Positions 28,610 to 37,606 of a stretch of 64,000 nucleotides of DNA are shown here, one piece after another. Origin of the DNA: Planctomycetota bacterium (GTDB lineage: Bacteria; Planctomycetota; PUPC01; JACPCR01); contig JACPCR010000064.1 of assembly GCA_016179685.1 (NCBI GenBank), positions 245,186 to 309,185 on the forward strand, read 5' to 3'. Positions within the stretch are counted from its first letter, which is position 1. Each line of letters opens with the position of its first letter. Position numbers and translations under genes: made by a program. A model generated the notes under the pieces. It had not been told where the DNA came from. It did no database searches and saw only the letters and a program-made list of their open reading frames with translations.

Positions 28610-28742
28610 AATGAGGACGTTGAGGCGATTCTTGGGGGGTTGTTTTGGTCTTTCTTTCCCAGGGTGGCGACCGCCTTGACCTTCAGGCTCCGGCGGTCTT
28701 ACCCTGGGCTATTCTCCTTAGCCCCTTCAGGGCTCTCAGATA

Positions 28743-28902
28743 ACCTGACACCTGACACCTGACACCTGACACCTGATACCTGACACCTGATACCTGACAC
28801 CTGATACCTGACACCTGATACCTGACACCTGATACCTGACACCTGACACCTGACACCTGACACCTGACACCTGACACCTGACACCTGATACCTGATACCT
28901 GC
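28743..28902. repeat. Heptamer tandem array ACCTGA[C/T], 22 units plus a degenerate terminal unit
   Basis: Read directly; ends one base before the GTG of the next CDS. Confidence 0.97.
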
Positions 28903-28903
28903 C

Positions 28904-29833
28904 GTGCCCGCCGAGACCCCAGTATCCACCCCTTCGCCCGTCCCCGCACCCGCAACGGATCTGCTCCCCAAGTCCTTCCTCAACCGGCTCGCCCGCATGA
29001 GCATCGTGGCCACGAAGCTCTACCCGGGCAGCCGGATGGGCCAGCGCATCAGCAAGGCCAAGGGTGCAGGCATGGAATTTTCCGAGCACAAGCCCTATTC
29101 GCCCGGCGATGATTTCCGCGCTATCGACTGGAACGTCTATGCGCGGACGGACCATTTCCACCTGAAAACGTTCGAGACGGAGGAAAACCTCTACGTCTAC
29201 GTGATCGTGGACGTGAGCGCGTCGATGGGGATCGGGTCGTCTTCCCCGAAGCTGCTTCACGCCCGCCAGCTTGCCGCCGCCTTCAGCTACGTCGCCCTGG
29301 TCCACGGCGACAACCTCGGCATCCACGCCATGAACGACGGACTGCGCGATTCCCTTTCCACGTCTTCCCGGCGGCTTCGACCTTCCGACGTTCTGGAATT
29401 CTGCGCCGGGCTGCGGCCCGCTGGCCGCACCGATCTCCTGCACGCCCTTCAGGCCTTCAGCATCCATACGGGCCGGCCCGGCATGGTGTTCCTCATTTCC
29501 GATTTCTTCTCCGAGACGGACCTTGCCAGCGCGCTGCGCTACCTGGTCTACAACGGATTCGGGGTGCTCGCATTCCATCTGATCGATCCAGCGGAGGAGA
29601 ATCCGCAGCTTTCCGGCGAGCTGGACCTCGAGGACAGCGAGACGGGTGAGCTTCTCCCTCTGACCGTGCGCAGCGGCACGGTCGAGCAGGTGCGGCAGAG
29701 CTTTGCCCGCCATTGCCACGAGGTGCATCGCGCTCTTGCCATTTACGAGGCCCGCTATTTCCGGCTGCGCACGGACCGGCCCGTCGAAAAGTTCGTGCTC
29801 GAAGACCTCCGCCAGGCCGGCGTGGTGGAATGA
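28904..29833 (+). CDS. DUF58 domain-containing protein (VWA-like)
   Basis: GMEFSEHKPYSPGDDFRAIDWNVYARTDHFHLKTFETEENLYVYVIVDVSASMG; start ambiguous (GTG 28904 or internal). Confidence 0.9.
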   Translation: MPAETPVSTPSPVPAPATDLLPKSFLNRLARMSIVATKLYPGSRMGQRISKAKGAGMEFSEHKPYSPGDDFRAIDWNVYARTDHFHLKTFETEENLYVYVIVDVSASMGIGSSSPKLLHARQLAAAFSYVALVHGDNLGIHAMNDGLRDSLSTSSRRLRPSDVLEFCAGLRPAGRTDLLHALQAFSIHTGRPGMVFLISDFFSETDLASALRYLVYNGFGVLAFHLIDPAEENPQLSGELDLEDSETGELLPLTVRSGTVEQVRQSFARHCHEVHRALAIYEARYFRLRTDRPVEKFVLEDLRQAGVVE

Positions 29834-29910
29834 GCATGCGTCCAGGGTGAGAAAACACTCAGACCGGTGAATTTGGCGCGCGCGTTGCGCCTCCTCGCTC
29901 GTATCCGGGT

Positions 29911-29948
29911 CTGCCTGCCGCGCTGCGCGACAGCGCTGCGCAGGCAGG
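29911..29948. repeat. H3 palindrome (CTGCCTGC...GCAGGCAG)
   Basis: ctgcctgccgcgctgcgcgacagcgctgcgcaggcag. Confidence 0.6.
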
Positions 29949-30390
29949 CTTTAGCCGGAAACGCTGGTTGCAGAAGGAGAGGACCTTGGATTGGCGCAGA
30001 GAAGCTCGGCCATAATTTTCAGATGTGGCCGAAAGAGGGGAAAAACTTTCAACCGGGACGTCCAGGCATCCACGGAGAGGGAATTCTCACAGTACCCTCT
30101 TTCGGATACGCGTTGGTGTGTTCACTTGAGTAGTTCAAGCTGAACGAACGCGTGCAGGGGAGGCCCAAGCCCCTCACCGCCCGGAATCAGGACCTGGGGA
30201 GCATTTTTGCGGGACGCTCGGCCGGGGCTTTACCTCTTGCGATCATCCCGAGGATTTCGCTAGACTAGCAAAGCGTTGCGCCAATGGGACCAGTCTGACT
30301 TGAGCAACCCGAGCCGAAATAGGACACGGCAGGCGCTTGAATCTTTACATCACTGGCCAATTCACCAGCAGTTCAATCAGGAGGTTTTCC

Positions 30391-31716
30391 TTGTCTTCAA
30401 CGACCATTCAGAATGTGGAGCGTTTTACCTTGGACGTGCCTTACCGGCCGCGCTGCGGCTACCACCTGTCGCGGGAGATTCCTCATTGGGGCGTCACGGA
30501 AATTTGCAAGGTGACCTTGAGTTCCGGGGTGGTGGGGCACGGGGAGACCATTGTGAACTACACCTGGGGCCGGGTCTCCGACGAGTCGGTGGAACGCGTG
30601 AAGGGCAAGAACCCGTTCGACCTGCTCTGGGACGATTCGCTGGGCGCGGGCCTGCAGATGGCGGTCTGGGACGCGGCGGGCCGAGAGGCCGGGGTGCCCT
30701 GCCACCGGCTCATGGGGAGGAAGGTCAGGGACTGGGCGCCGATCTCCTGGTGGTGCATCGACATGCCGCCGGCGGACTGGGTGGCGGAGTGCCAGGACGC
30801 CCTGGGCGAGGGCTACATGAGCGTAAAGGTGAAGGGCAGGCCCTGGTTCGACATTCTGGACCAGGTGGACGCCATTCACCGGGCGCTTCCGAGGAACTTC
30901 AAGATTGACGTGGATTTCAACGGCACGCTGAACGACGCGGGCCGGGCGATCCCGGTGCTGCAGGAACTGGATCGGTGTCCCAATGTGACGATGTATGAAT
31001 CGCCGATCAACCAGGGCGACGTGGAGGGCAACAAGCTGATCCGCGCCCACATCAAGAACGCCATTGCCCATCATTACGGTTGGCCGCCCATCATGACCGC
31101 GCTGCGGGAACAGGTCTGTGACGGCTTCGTTATCGGCGGGGGCGCCGCCGGGGTCGTCCACCAGGGGACCGTGGCCGCAACGGCGGAGAAGCCCTTCTGG
31201 CTGCAGCTCGTCGGGACGGGCCTGACGACGACCTTTGCGATGCACCTCGGGGCCGTGCTCACGCATGCCCGCTGGCCTGCGATCACCTGCCTGAACATTT
31301 ATTCGGACGATCTTCTGGCCGCGCCTCTGGAAATCCAGGCCGGGCAGGCCCGGGTCCCGGGAAAGCCGGGTCTCGGCATCGAGGTGGACGAGGCCGCGTT
31401 CCAGAAGTTTCGCGTCACGCCGCCCGTGGACAAGTCGCCGGGGCCCCGTGTCTATTCCGTCGTGTGGGAAGGCGGACGCCGCGTCCGTTACGGCGCATGC
31501 CGCGGCTACTACAACGACTTCACCGCCGGAAACCAGCCGGTCTTCGAGCGCGGCGTCACCCTCGAGGTGTGGGAAGACGACGGCAGTGCCGGGTTCCGCC
31601 AGTGGCGCGAACGCCTCAAGGACGGGCCTATCCGCGACGATCACCTCGACGGCAGGACGCCGGCCGCGGCAGCCAAGCCCGCAGGCCGCAAGGCCGCTTC
31701 CCCTCGGCGGAAGTGA
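30391..31716 (+). CDS. Enolase superfamily (mandelate racemase / muconate lactonizing enzyme-like) protein
   Basis: TTG start after AGGAGG; MSVKVKGRPWFD, IDVDFNGTLNDAGRAIPVL, MYESPI, DGFVIGGGAAGVVHQGT. Confidence 0.8.
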   Translation: MSSTTIQNVERFTLDVPYRPRCGYHLSREIPHWGVTEICKVTLSSGVVGHGETIVNYTWGRVSDESVERVKGKNPFDLLWDDSLGAGLQMAVWDAAGREAGVPCHRLMGRKVRDWAPISWWCIDMPPADWVAECQDALGEGYMSVKVKGRPWFDILDQVDAIHRALPRNFKIDVDFNGTLNDAGRAIPVLQELDRCPNVTMYESPINQGDVEGNKLIRAHIKNAIAHHYGWPPIMTALREQVCDGFVIGGGAAGVVHQGTVAATAEKPFWLQLVGTGLTTTFAMHLGAVLTHARWPAITCLNIYSDDLLAAPLEIQAGQARVPGKPGLGIEVDEAAFQKFRVTPPVDKSPGPRVYSVVWEGGRRVRYGACRGYYNDFTAGNQPVFERGVTLEVWEDDGSAGFRQWRERLKDGPIRDDHLDGRTPAAAAKPAGRKAASPRRK

Positions 31717-31834
31717 CGCATTGGATTTGCAGCGCCGCCCGGCCCATTTCCTTCGCCGTTCGGGTCGGCGCTTGGAGATGGGCAGATTTCCGGATACCGA
31801 GGGTTGCGGAGGCCGGCAGGATGCTGGTTAAAGT

Positions 31835-33274
31835 CTACCGGCCGATCGTCTCGGAGAGGTATTTTCCGCTGCCGAACGGCAACTCGTGAATGCGGCGCAT
31901 GAGGCCCCAGGCCTCGAGCCGGTGTAGATGGTCCGCTCGAACGCCTTTCATCGGGTGCACGTTCAACGCGTCGCCGTAGTCGCGCTGCACCTGGCTCATC
32001 AACCAGTGATCGAGCTGACGGTAGAGCTCCATCGCCTTTCCTGGTTGGCTGTCGATGAGATTCTTGCGCTCGCCGGGATCGGCCTCCAGGTCGTAGAGCT
32101 CATCCTGGCCGTCGGACGACCAGATGAACTTGTGCCGGCCGTCCTCGATGCTCTTGAGCGACCGGAAATGCCTGCGCTCGAAGCGGGAGGGCAGGGGATG
32201 GTGGCGCAGGTCGCGCTCGAGACGCTGCAGGGGTGCGAAGTACTCGGCTATGGCTCGCTCGCGGACCGGCGGGCAGCCCGGCTCGAACGTCGGGCACAGG
32301 TTGACGCCCTGCAGGCCCCAGTGCCATTCCTCCTCGTCCAGATTCGACAGGGTGAGCGCCGTGGGAAAGAGGTCCACGGGCTGGGTCAGTCCCGAATAGC
32401 GCCGGCCAGCCGGTATGCGGCCGGGCAACCTCAGGACCAGCGGGATATCGAGAAGGGTCCCGTAGAGGCCGTAGGCGTGAGCCAGGAAGCCGATGTGCTC
32501 GCCCTGCTCCTCGCCGTGGTCCGAGGTGACCGCGACCAGCGTGCGGTCCAGCCGGCCGCTGGCGCGCAGGGCGTCGATGACGGCCCCCAGGGCGCCGTCC
32601 GCCCGCGCCGTCTCGCCGTCATAGAGCGCCCGGATCAGGCCCCATTCCTCCTCGGACACCGGCTTCTCCGCCATGTCCGGCCGCGCCTGCGCACGCGTGG
32701 AAAGCGCCTGCAAGTATTGAGGATCGTACTGGCCTCCCTGGGGAAGAAAAAGAAAACGGTAAGGCTCGGGCGCCCAGTATGGCCAGTGTGGCTCGTTCGA
32801 GTTGATGAAAAGAAAGAAAGGCCGGTCCGCGGGCACGCCCGCCAGCCACTGCTTCACGCGGCGCTCCATCTCCGCCGCACCCTTGTCCTCGTCCTCCTGC
32901 TTGCCCGTCTTGAAGAATTCCAGGTGCTGGTAGCCGCGATCCAGGCCCACGACGTCCGACATGAACGAATTGCTCGAGAAGGCGGCCGTCACATAATGAT
33001 GCCGGGCGAGGACCTCCGACAGGGTCGCGAATTCCGTCGCCAGGCACTCGAAGCGGATCGTCGCTCCGTGAGAACTCGGATACTTGCCGGTATGCATCGA
33101 GGCGTAGGAGGGAAGACACCAGGGGCTCGTCGCCCGATGCCGCTCATAGACCAGCCCCTCGGCCGCCAGAGCCTCCAGGTGCGGCGTAGTATGCTTCTCG
33201 TAGCCGTAAACGCTCAGGTTGCTGACCCTCTGGGACTCCATCACGAAGATCAGGATATTCGGCACATCGGCCAT
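31835..33274 (-). CDS. Sulfatase / alkaline-phosphatase superfamily protein
   Basis: MADVPNILIFVMESQRVSNLSVYGYEKHTTPHLEALAAEG; TSPWCLPSYASMHTGKYPSSHG; VAVTSDHGEEQGEH. Confidence 0.88.
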   Translation of the reverse strand: MADVPNILIFVMESQRVSNLSVYGYEKHTTPHLEALAAEGLVYERHRATSPWCLPSYASMHTGKYPSSHGATIRFECLATEFATLSEVLARHHYVTAAFSSNSFMSDVVGLDRGYQHLEFFKTGKQEDEDKGAAEMERRVKQWLAGVPADRPFFLFINSNEPHWPYWAPEPYRFLFLPQGGQYDPQYLQALSTRAQARPDMAEKPVSEEEWGLIRALYDGETARADGALGAVIDALRASGRLDRTLVAVTSDHGEEQGEHIGFLAHAYGLYGTLLDIPLVLRLPGRIPAGRRYSGLTQPVDLFPTALTLSNLDEEEWHWGLQGVNLCPTFEPGCPPVRERAIAEYFAPLQRLERDLRHHPLPSRFERRHFRSLKSIEDGRHKFIWSSDGQDELYDLEADPGERKNLIDSQPGKAMELYRQLDHWLMSQVQRDYGDALNVHPMKGVRADHLHRLEAWGLMRRIHELPFGSGKYLSETIGR

Positions 33275-33388
33275 GCTGCAGCCTTTCCGATTTTCCACAC
33301 GACCAGACGAAGCGCCCCGGAAATACATCCCTACTATATCCGAAACGATGCCCTCTCGATACCCCCGATCCCTTTAAGGAGAAACCTC

Positions 33389-34666
33389 ATGAGCCCGCAA
33401 CCGAGTCTTCCAGAAATCCAGGCCGGCTTCGCCCGCATCGAGATCACGCCCGAGGGGCCCATCACCCTCAATGAGAGCCACTGGTGCGGGTTGTCGCGTG
33501 GCGTTCATTCACCCCTCTATGCCCGGGCTGCGGCCTTCCGGAGCGGAGGCAGGGCGGCAGTCCTCGTGAGCTGCGACGTCATTGCCCTGCTCCGCGACCG
33601 CGCTGGCGAGTTCCGCCAGGCCATTGCCGGGGCTACGGGCGTCCCGCCCGAGGCTGTCCTCGTCGCCGCCACGCAGAATCATGCCTCGCCGAAAACGATG
33701 CCCGAGGACGACAAAGATCGACGGTGGACCGAGAACACCGCCCTCCAAACCTGGTTCGAGCGATGGAAGGCCGGCACGATCGAGGCCGCGCGGGACGCCG
33801 TGCGCGGACTCGCGCCGGCCCGGTTCGCCTTCGGCCTCGGAAACGCACCCGGGATTGCCGGCAACCGCAGGCCCCTGCGCGGGGACGGCCGGGCGGTGAT
33901 GACCTGGTATCGGCCGGATGCGGATTCGATTGCCGATCCGGGCGTCGAGGACCCGAGCGTGCGTCTGGTGCGGGTGGATGCGGCGGAGGGGGGTGTGCGA
34001 AGCATCCTGATGAACTTCGCGTGCCATCCGAACGTGCTCTGGACGACCGAAGTCATCGCCTCCGACTTCCCGGGCCGCGCCTGTGCGATTCTCGAATCCG
34101 CCTTCGGCGGCCGCGCCGTGCCCGTCTACTTCACCGGCTGCTGCGGCAACATCGATCCGTTCAAGTACATGCGGGTGCCGAAGAACGCCTACGTGGCCCC
34201 CGAGGCGTTTCAGCCCGGGTCGCCCGTCCATCTCTGCCTCCACGAGTCGGACCGCTTCGGAAACATGCTCGGCGGCGAGGCGCTCCGCGTGGCGGAAGGC
34301 CTCGACCCGGCCCCGCTCCATGGCCCCGTGCGCTGGGCCTCCGTCCGCTTCCACGGAACGCTGCGGGAAGGGATGAAGTTCGACACAGAGGTCGAGATTC
34401 AGGCCATGGCGGTAGGTCACCATCTCGCCTTTGTGGGCATCCCGGGCGAGCCGTTCCTGGAGATCGAGCTGGCCATTCGCAGCCTGTCGAGCTTCCCCAC
34501 GACTTTCGTCTGCGGCCAGGCCAACGGCTACAGCGGCTACATGCCGACGCGTGCGGCGTACGCGCAGGGCGGCTACGAAACGGGCAACAGTTGGACCCTG
34601 TTTGGGCCCGGCATCGGCGAGCAGGTGGTCGAGGCGTCGCTGGCCGCGCTTCAGGCTGTCCACTGA
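33389..34666 (+). CDS. Neutral/alkaline non-lysosomal ceramidase-like protein
   Basis: AGGAG SD; MSPQPSLPEIQAGFARIEITPEGPI, LVSCDVIAL, AATQNHASPKT, GCCGNIDPFKYM. Confidence 0.75.
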   Translation: MSPQPSLPEIQAGFARIEITPEGPITLNESHWCGLSRGVHSPLYARAAAFRSGGRAAVLVSCDVIALLRDRAGEFRQAIAGATGVPPEAVLVAATQNHASPKTMPEDDKDRRWTENTALQTWFERWKAGTIEAARDAVRGLAPARFAFGLGNAPGIAGNRRPLRGDGRAVMTWYRPDADSIADPGVEDPSVRLVRVDAAEGGVRSILMNFACHPNVLWTTEVIASDFPGRACAILESAFGGRAVPVYFTGCCGNIDPFKYMRVPKNAYVAPEAFQPGSPVHLCLHESDRFGNMLGGEALRVAEGLDPAPLHGPVRWASVRFHGTLREGMKFDTEVEIQAMAVGHHLAFVGIPGEPFLEIELAIRSLSSFPTTFVCGQANGYSGYMPTRAAYAQGGYETGNSWTLFGPGIGEQVVEASLAALQAVH

Positions 34667-35040
34667 TCCTGATTTTTCAGCCGGCTCTGAAATCCGCGAG
34701 GCCGGAGGGTGCAGCGGATTTCAATCAGGACTTCCGCTGACCCGCCAGGGTCGGCCGGCGCAGCCGGGCCGGCCCTGGCTCTGAAATCCGCGAGGCCGGA
34801 GGGTGCAGAGGATTTCATCACGGTTGGACCCTGTTTGGGCCCGGCATCGGCGAGCAGGTGGTGGAGGTGTCGCTGGCCGCGCTTCAGGCAGTCCGCTCAT
34901 CCTGATTTTTCAGCCGGGTCTGGAATCCGCCTGTCGGCGGATTCCAATCAGGACATCCGCTGACCCGCCAGGGTCGGCCGGCGCAGCCGGGCCGGCCCTG
35001 GCTCTGAAATCCGCGAGCCCGGAGGGCGCAGCGGATTTCA
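34591..35040. repeat. Imperfect ~233-bp tandem duplication including the 3' end of the ceramidase-like gene, with embedded H4 hairpins
   Basis: TTGGACCCTGTTTGGGCCCGGCATCGGCGAGCAGGTGGT at 34591 and 34824; H4 hairpins (TGAAATCCGC...GCGGATTTCA) at 34688, 34782, 34921, 35005. Confidence 0.9.
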
Positions 35041-36960
35041 TTAAGGTGGGAAAGTGGAAATGGCGTGCCCGGTTTTCCCGGTCCACATGTCGATCAGCGC
35101 CCACAGGCCTGGCGTGATGAATCCTCCAAGGATGAGGCCGAGAAAGAAGGGCGCGGCGGCATGGTAGGCCCTGCCGCCCCCATAACGAACCAGGGCCGAC
35201 TTGATGCACCACGCCAGGAAACAGGAAAACCAGGAAAGGTGGATGACCCACGTTCCGGAGAGCATGTAGCCCAGCGGATGGATGGGCCAACCCGGGAAAT
35301 GGCGCAGCAGATAGACCAGGCCTGCGGTGAGCGCACCACCAAAGCCGATGAAGCTCAGGGCGTGCAGGTCCGTCGTCTTGGGTGCCTTGGCCATCCCGGC
35401 AAAGGTGGAGAACGGCAGCTTGGGCGACCCCTCGAAGTACCACCAGCTCGTGACCGAATTGCCCCCGTGCTCATAGGTGACCGTGAGGAAGCTGTAGAAG
35501 GCCACGGGCATCGCCACGAGGATGGCGAGGGCCATGGCCAGGAGCAGCCGGCGCGGGGGCAAGCCGAGGCGATCGGAGACCTTGAGTCCGTGGAACACGG
35601 AAGGCATGAGGAATCCGGCGATATCGAAGGAGAGAGGGAACTGGAAGCCCAGCAAGGAGAAATCCTTGAGACTGAAGACGCGGCTTCCCGCAAAACTGGT
35701 GACCAGGTCCGAGGGCACGAAAGCGGCCTGCACGTAGGGCAGGCCCGCCTGGGCGACCAGCCGCGTCAGGGCGATGGCGATCAGGAAGTAAGCGACGAAA
35801 ATGGCGAGACCGATGGCCAGGTTCAGCCCAGCGAGTGCCCAGAAGAGCAGCATGTAGGCCAGACCGGCGACCAGGCCCCAGAAGGCGAGGGAACGGCCTT
35901 TCAGGGCCTGGGCGACCTGCTGGCTGAGGCTCTCGCGGGCAATCCATGCCCAGCCTGCAAGGAGCACCAGCATGGCCCCCATGCCCTGATAGAGCTCCGA
36001 AGCGCTCCCGTACCACACTCCGCCCGTCGAGAACCAGTTCGTCCCGAAGCGGCTGCCCAAGTGGCGCTGGCCCTTCATGAACGCGAAGGAGACCCAAAGA
36101 CCACAGGTCACCGAGGTAGGAACGAAATAGAAGAACCCCATGAGCGCCGGATAGACTTGGGCACTGAACGCCCCGAAGGTCCCGCCGAGGAGGCTGGCCA
36201 GATTGACGCCCAGGGGGACCTTGGGCAGATCGGGCTTGTAATCCGTGAGAGCGTTCCAGGAATGGACCAGCACGGGGGTGAGAACTCCGGCCCAGAAGAC
36301 GCTCGTCTGCCAGGGCCTGCGCTCGGCCCGTCCGAGGAGCGCCATGGGGAGTTCCATGAGCGGGAAGTTGAGCCGTTCCGCCCGTATCCAGGAATCGCTG
36401 AGCAGGAGGCAGAGGGAGAAGGTGGCGAGGTACAGCGCGGCGAAAAAAGTGGTCCACCAAACAAGGCACGGCAGCCATGCCGCCCAGGGCACTTTCGACC
36501 CACCCCGGACAAAGTCCTGGATGACCGGGCTCGCCGGGTCCTTCGAGGGCACGAGCCAGGCCGGGATATGTGCGTGGAACAGGGCGGCCCAATCATTGGA
36601 GGTGTCCGCGTAATAGAACGGGGCGACCAGGGTGGGGATGAGATAATCCACCAGTCCCATGGAAGGGATGCCGGATGCCGCCAGCAACATGCAGAAGATG
36701 ATCGCGAGGTCGCTGCCCGACAACCATCGGGCGGGTCCGCCGTTTGCGCCGGTCAGAGTCCGGGCGAGCAGGCCGGCCAGCACATTGAGCCCTGCGAGGA
36801 CGAGGAAGAACAGCGTGGCCAGCATCGGGGCGCTGTGGCCGCCCGGAATCATGTTCTGCAGGACCAGGTCCTCATACGGGCTCACCCAGCACAAGAGCAC
36901 GACGAGGACCAGGCCGATGCCCACCGCACGAGAAGGGAACTTATCGACGGAATCGTTCAC
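35041..36960 (-). CDS. Polytopic membrane protein, DUF6785/DUF6784-like
   Basis: Many TM helices; MNDSVDKFPSRAVGIGLVLVVLLCWVSPYEDLVLQNM..., LTRLVAQAGLPYVQAAFVPSDLVTSFAGSR. Confidence 0.75.
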   Translation of the reverse strand: MNDSVDKFPSRAVGIGLVLVVLLCWVSPYEDLVLQNMIPGGHSAPMLATLFFLVLAGLNVLAGLLARTLTGANGGPARWLSGSDLAIIFCMLLAASGIPSMGLVDYLIPTLVAPFYYADTSNDWAALFHAHIPAWLVPSKDPASPVIQDFVRGGSKVPWAAWLPCLVWWTTFFAALYLATFSLCLLLSDSWIRAERLNFPLMELPMALLGRAERRPWQTSVFWAGVLTPVLVHSWNALTDYKPDLPKVPLGVNLASLLGGTFGAFSAQVYPALMGFFYFVPTSVTCGLWVSFAFMKGQRHLGSRFGTNWFSTGGVWYGSASELYQGMGAMLVLLAGWAWIARESLSQQVAQALKGRSLAFWGLVAGLAYMLLFWALAGLNLAIGLAIFVAYFLIAIALTRLVAQAGLPYVQAAFVPSDLVTSFAGSRVFSLKDFSLLGFQFPLSFDIAGFLMPSVFHGLKVSDRLGLPPRRLLLAMALAILVAMPVAFYSFLTVTYEHGGNSVTSWWYFEGSPKLPFSTFAGMAKAPKTTDLHALSFIGFGGALTAGLVYLLRHFPGWPIHPLGYMLSGTWVIHLSWFSCFLAWCIKSALVRYGGGRAYHAAAPFFLGLILGGFITPGLWALIDMWTGKTGHAISTFPP

Positions 36961-37270
36961 CGTTTATGAGAGAGAAAGGTTTGAGATGCCGGGTTTCGGG
37001 TGTCAGAGTGAAGAGCCGAAGGCCCGGCTGTCACCCGCACCGGATTCCCGACATGAGACCCCATTGCTGACCTCGACCTCCGAAACTCGACTCCTAAGAA
37101 ACAACCCCGCTAAGTCTCAGCGAGCGAGGGTGTTGCGACTTTCACGGTTTTGAGCTTTTCGAGGGCATTCTGAGCCTCGGGGATGACGTGTTCCAGGAAT
37201 GCCGAAGGCCGAAGACTGTAGAAGAGGGGCGGCATACGTCAGCGGTCTTGCGGGAGCGCCGCCATCTTTC

Positions 37271-37300
37271 CGCACTTGTCCCCATGGGAGGATTCCTCCC
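37271..37300. repeat. H2 palindromic module
   Basis: cgcacttgtccccatgggaggattcctccc. Confidence 0.5.
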
Positions 37301-37606
37301 AGCGTCCCACCGGGATTCCTCCGGGAGTACAGGTCCGGGGAGCGGCACAGGCTGGCCATCGTGCGCTCTCACTTGGGCATTGGGGCGTTCGGCCGGGTTT
37401 TTCCACCGACTGCGAACCACGAACCACCAGCCGATTCCCGAGGGGCCACGGCCAACGCGCAAGCGCGCCCCTTGTTTCTCTCTGTCACAACGAAGCGAGT
37501 CCGCACGCTTCGTCAATCACGCTCCTAAGACTCTACCCGAAACCCTGGAAGCACGAAAGCCGCCCGCTGAGTGGACAGGTTTTCAGCGCCGTCTACAATT
37601 CCTGCC

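Noticed and set aside
28743-28902. CRISPR array
   Set aside because: Pure 7-bp tandem repeat without spacers; no cas genes in the window.
28683-29013. Minus-strand ORFs encoding (VRCQVSG)n peptides
   Set aside because: Translation artefact of the heptamer DNA array; 7-bp units give the same 7-aa repeat in every frame.
30180-30310. tRNA-like or promoter signal upstream of the enolase-superfamily gene
   Set aside because: No cloverleaf or clear -35/-10 pair could be drawn; cgctagactagc is only a short palindrome.
31928-33388. N-terminal 487 aa of the 912-aa ORF ending at 34666
   Set aside because: Antisense of the sulfatase gene; the real start is 33389 with an AGGAG site and ceramidase-like sequence.
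36970-37600. Short ORFs between the DUF6785-like gene and the GspE-like gene
   Set aside because: Mutually overlapping in all frames, no start context; the interval contains H2-like palindromes instead.
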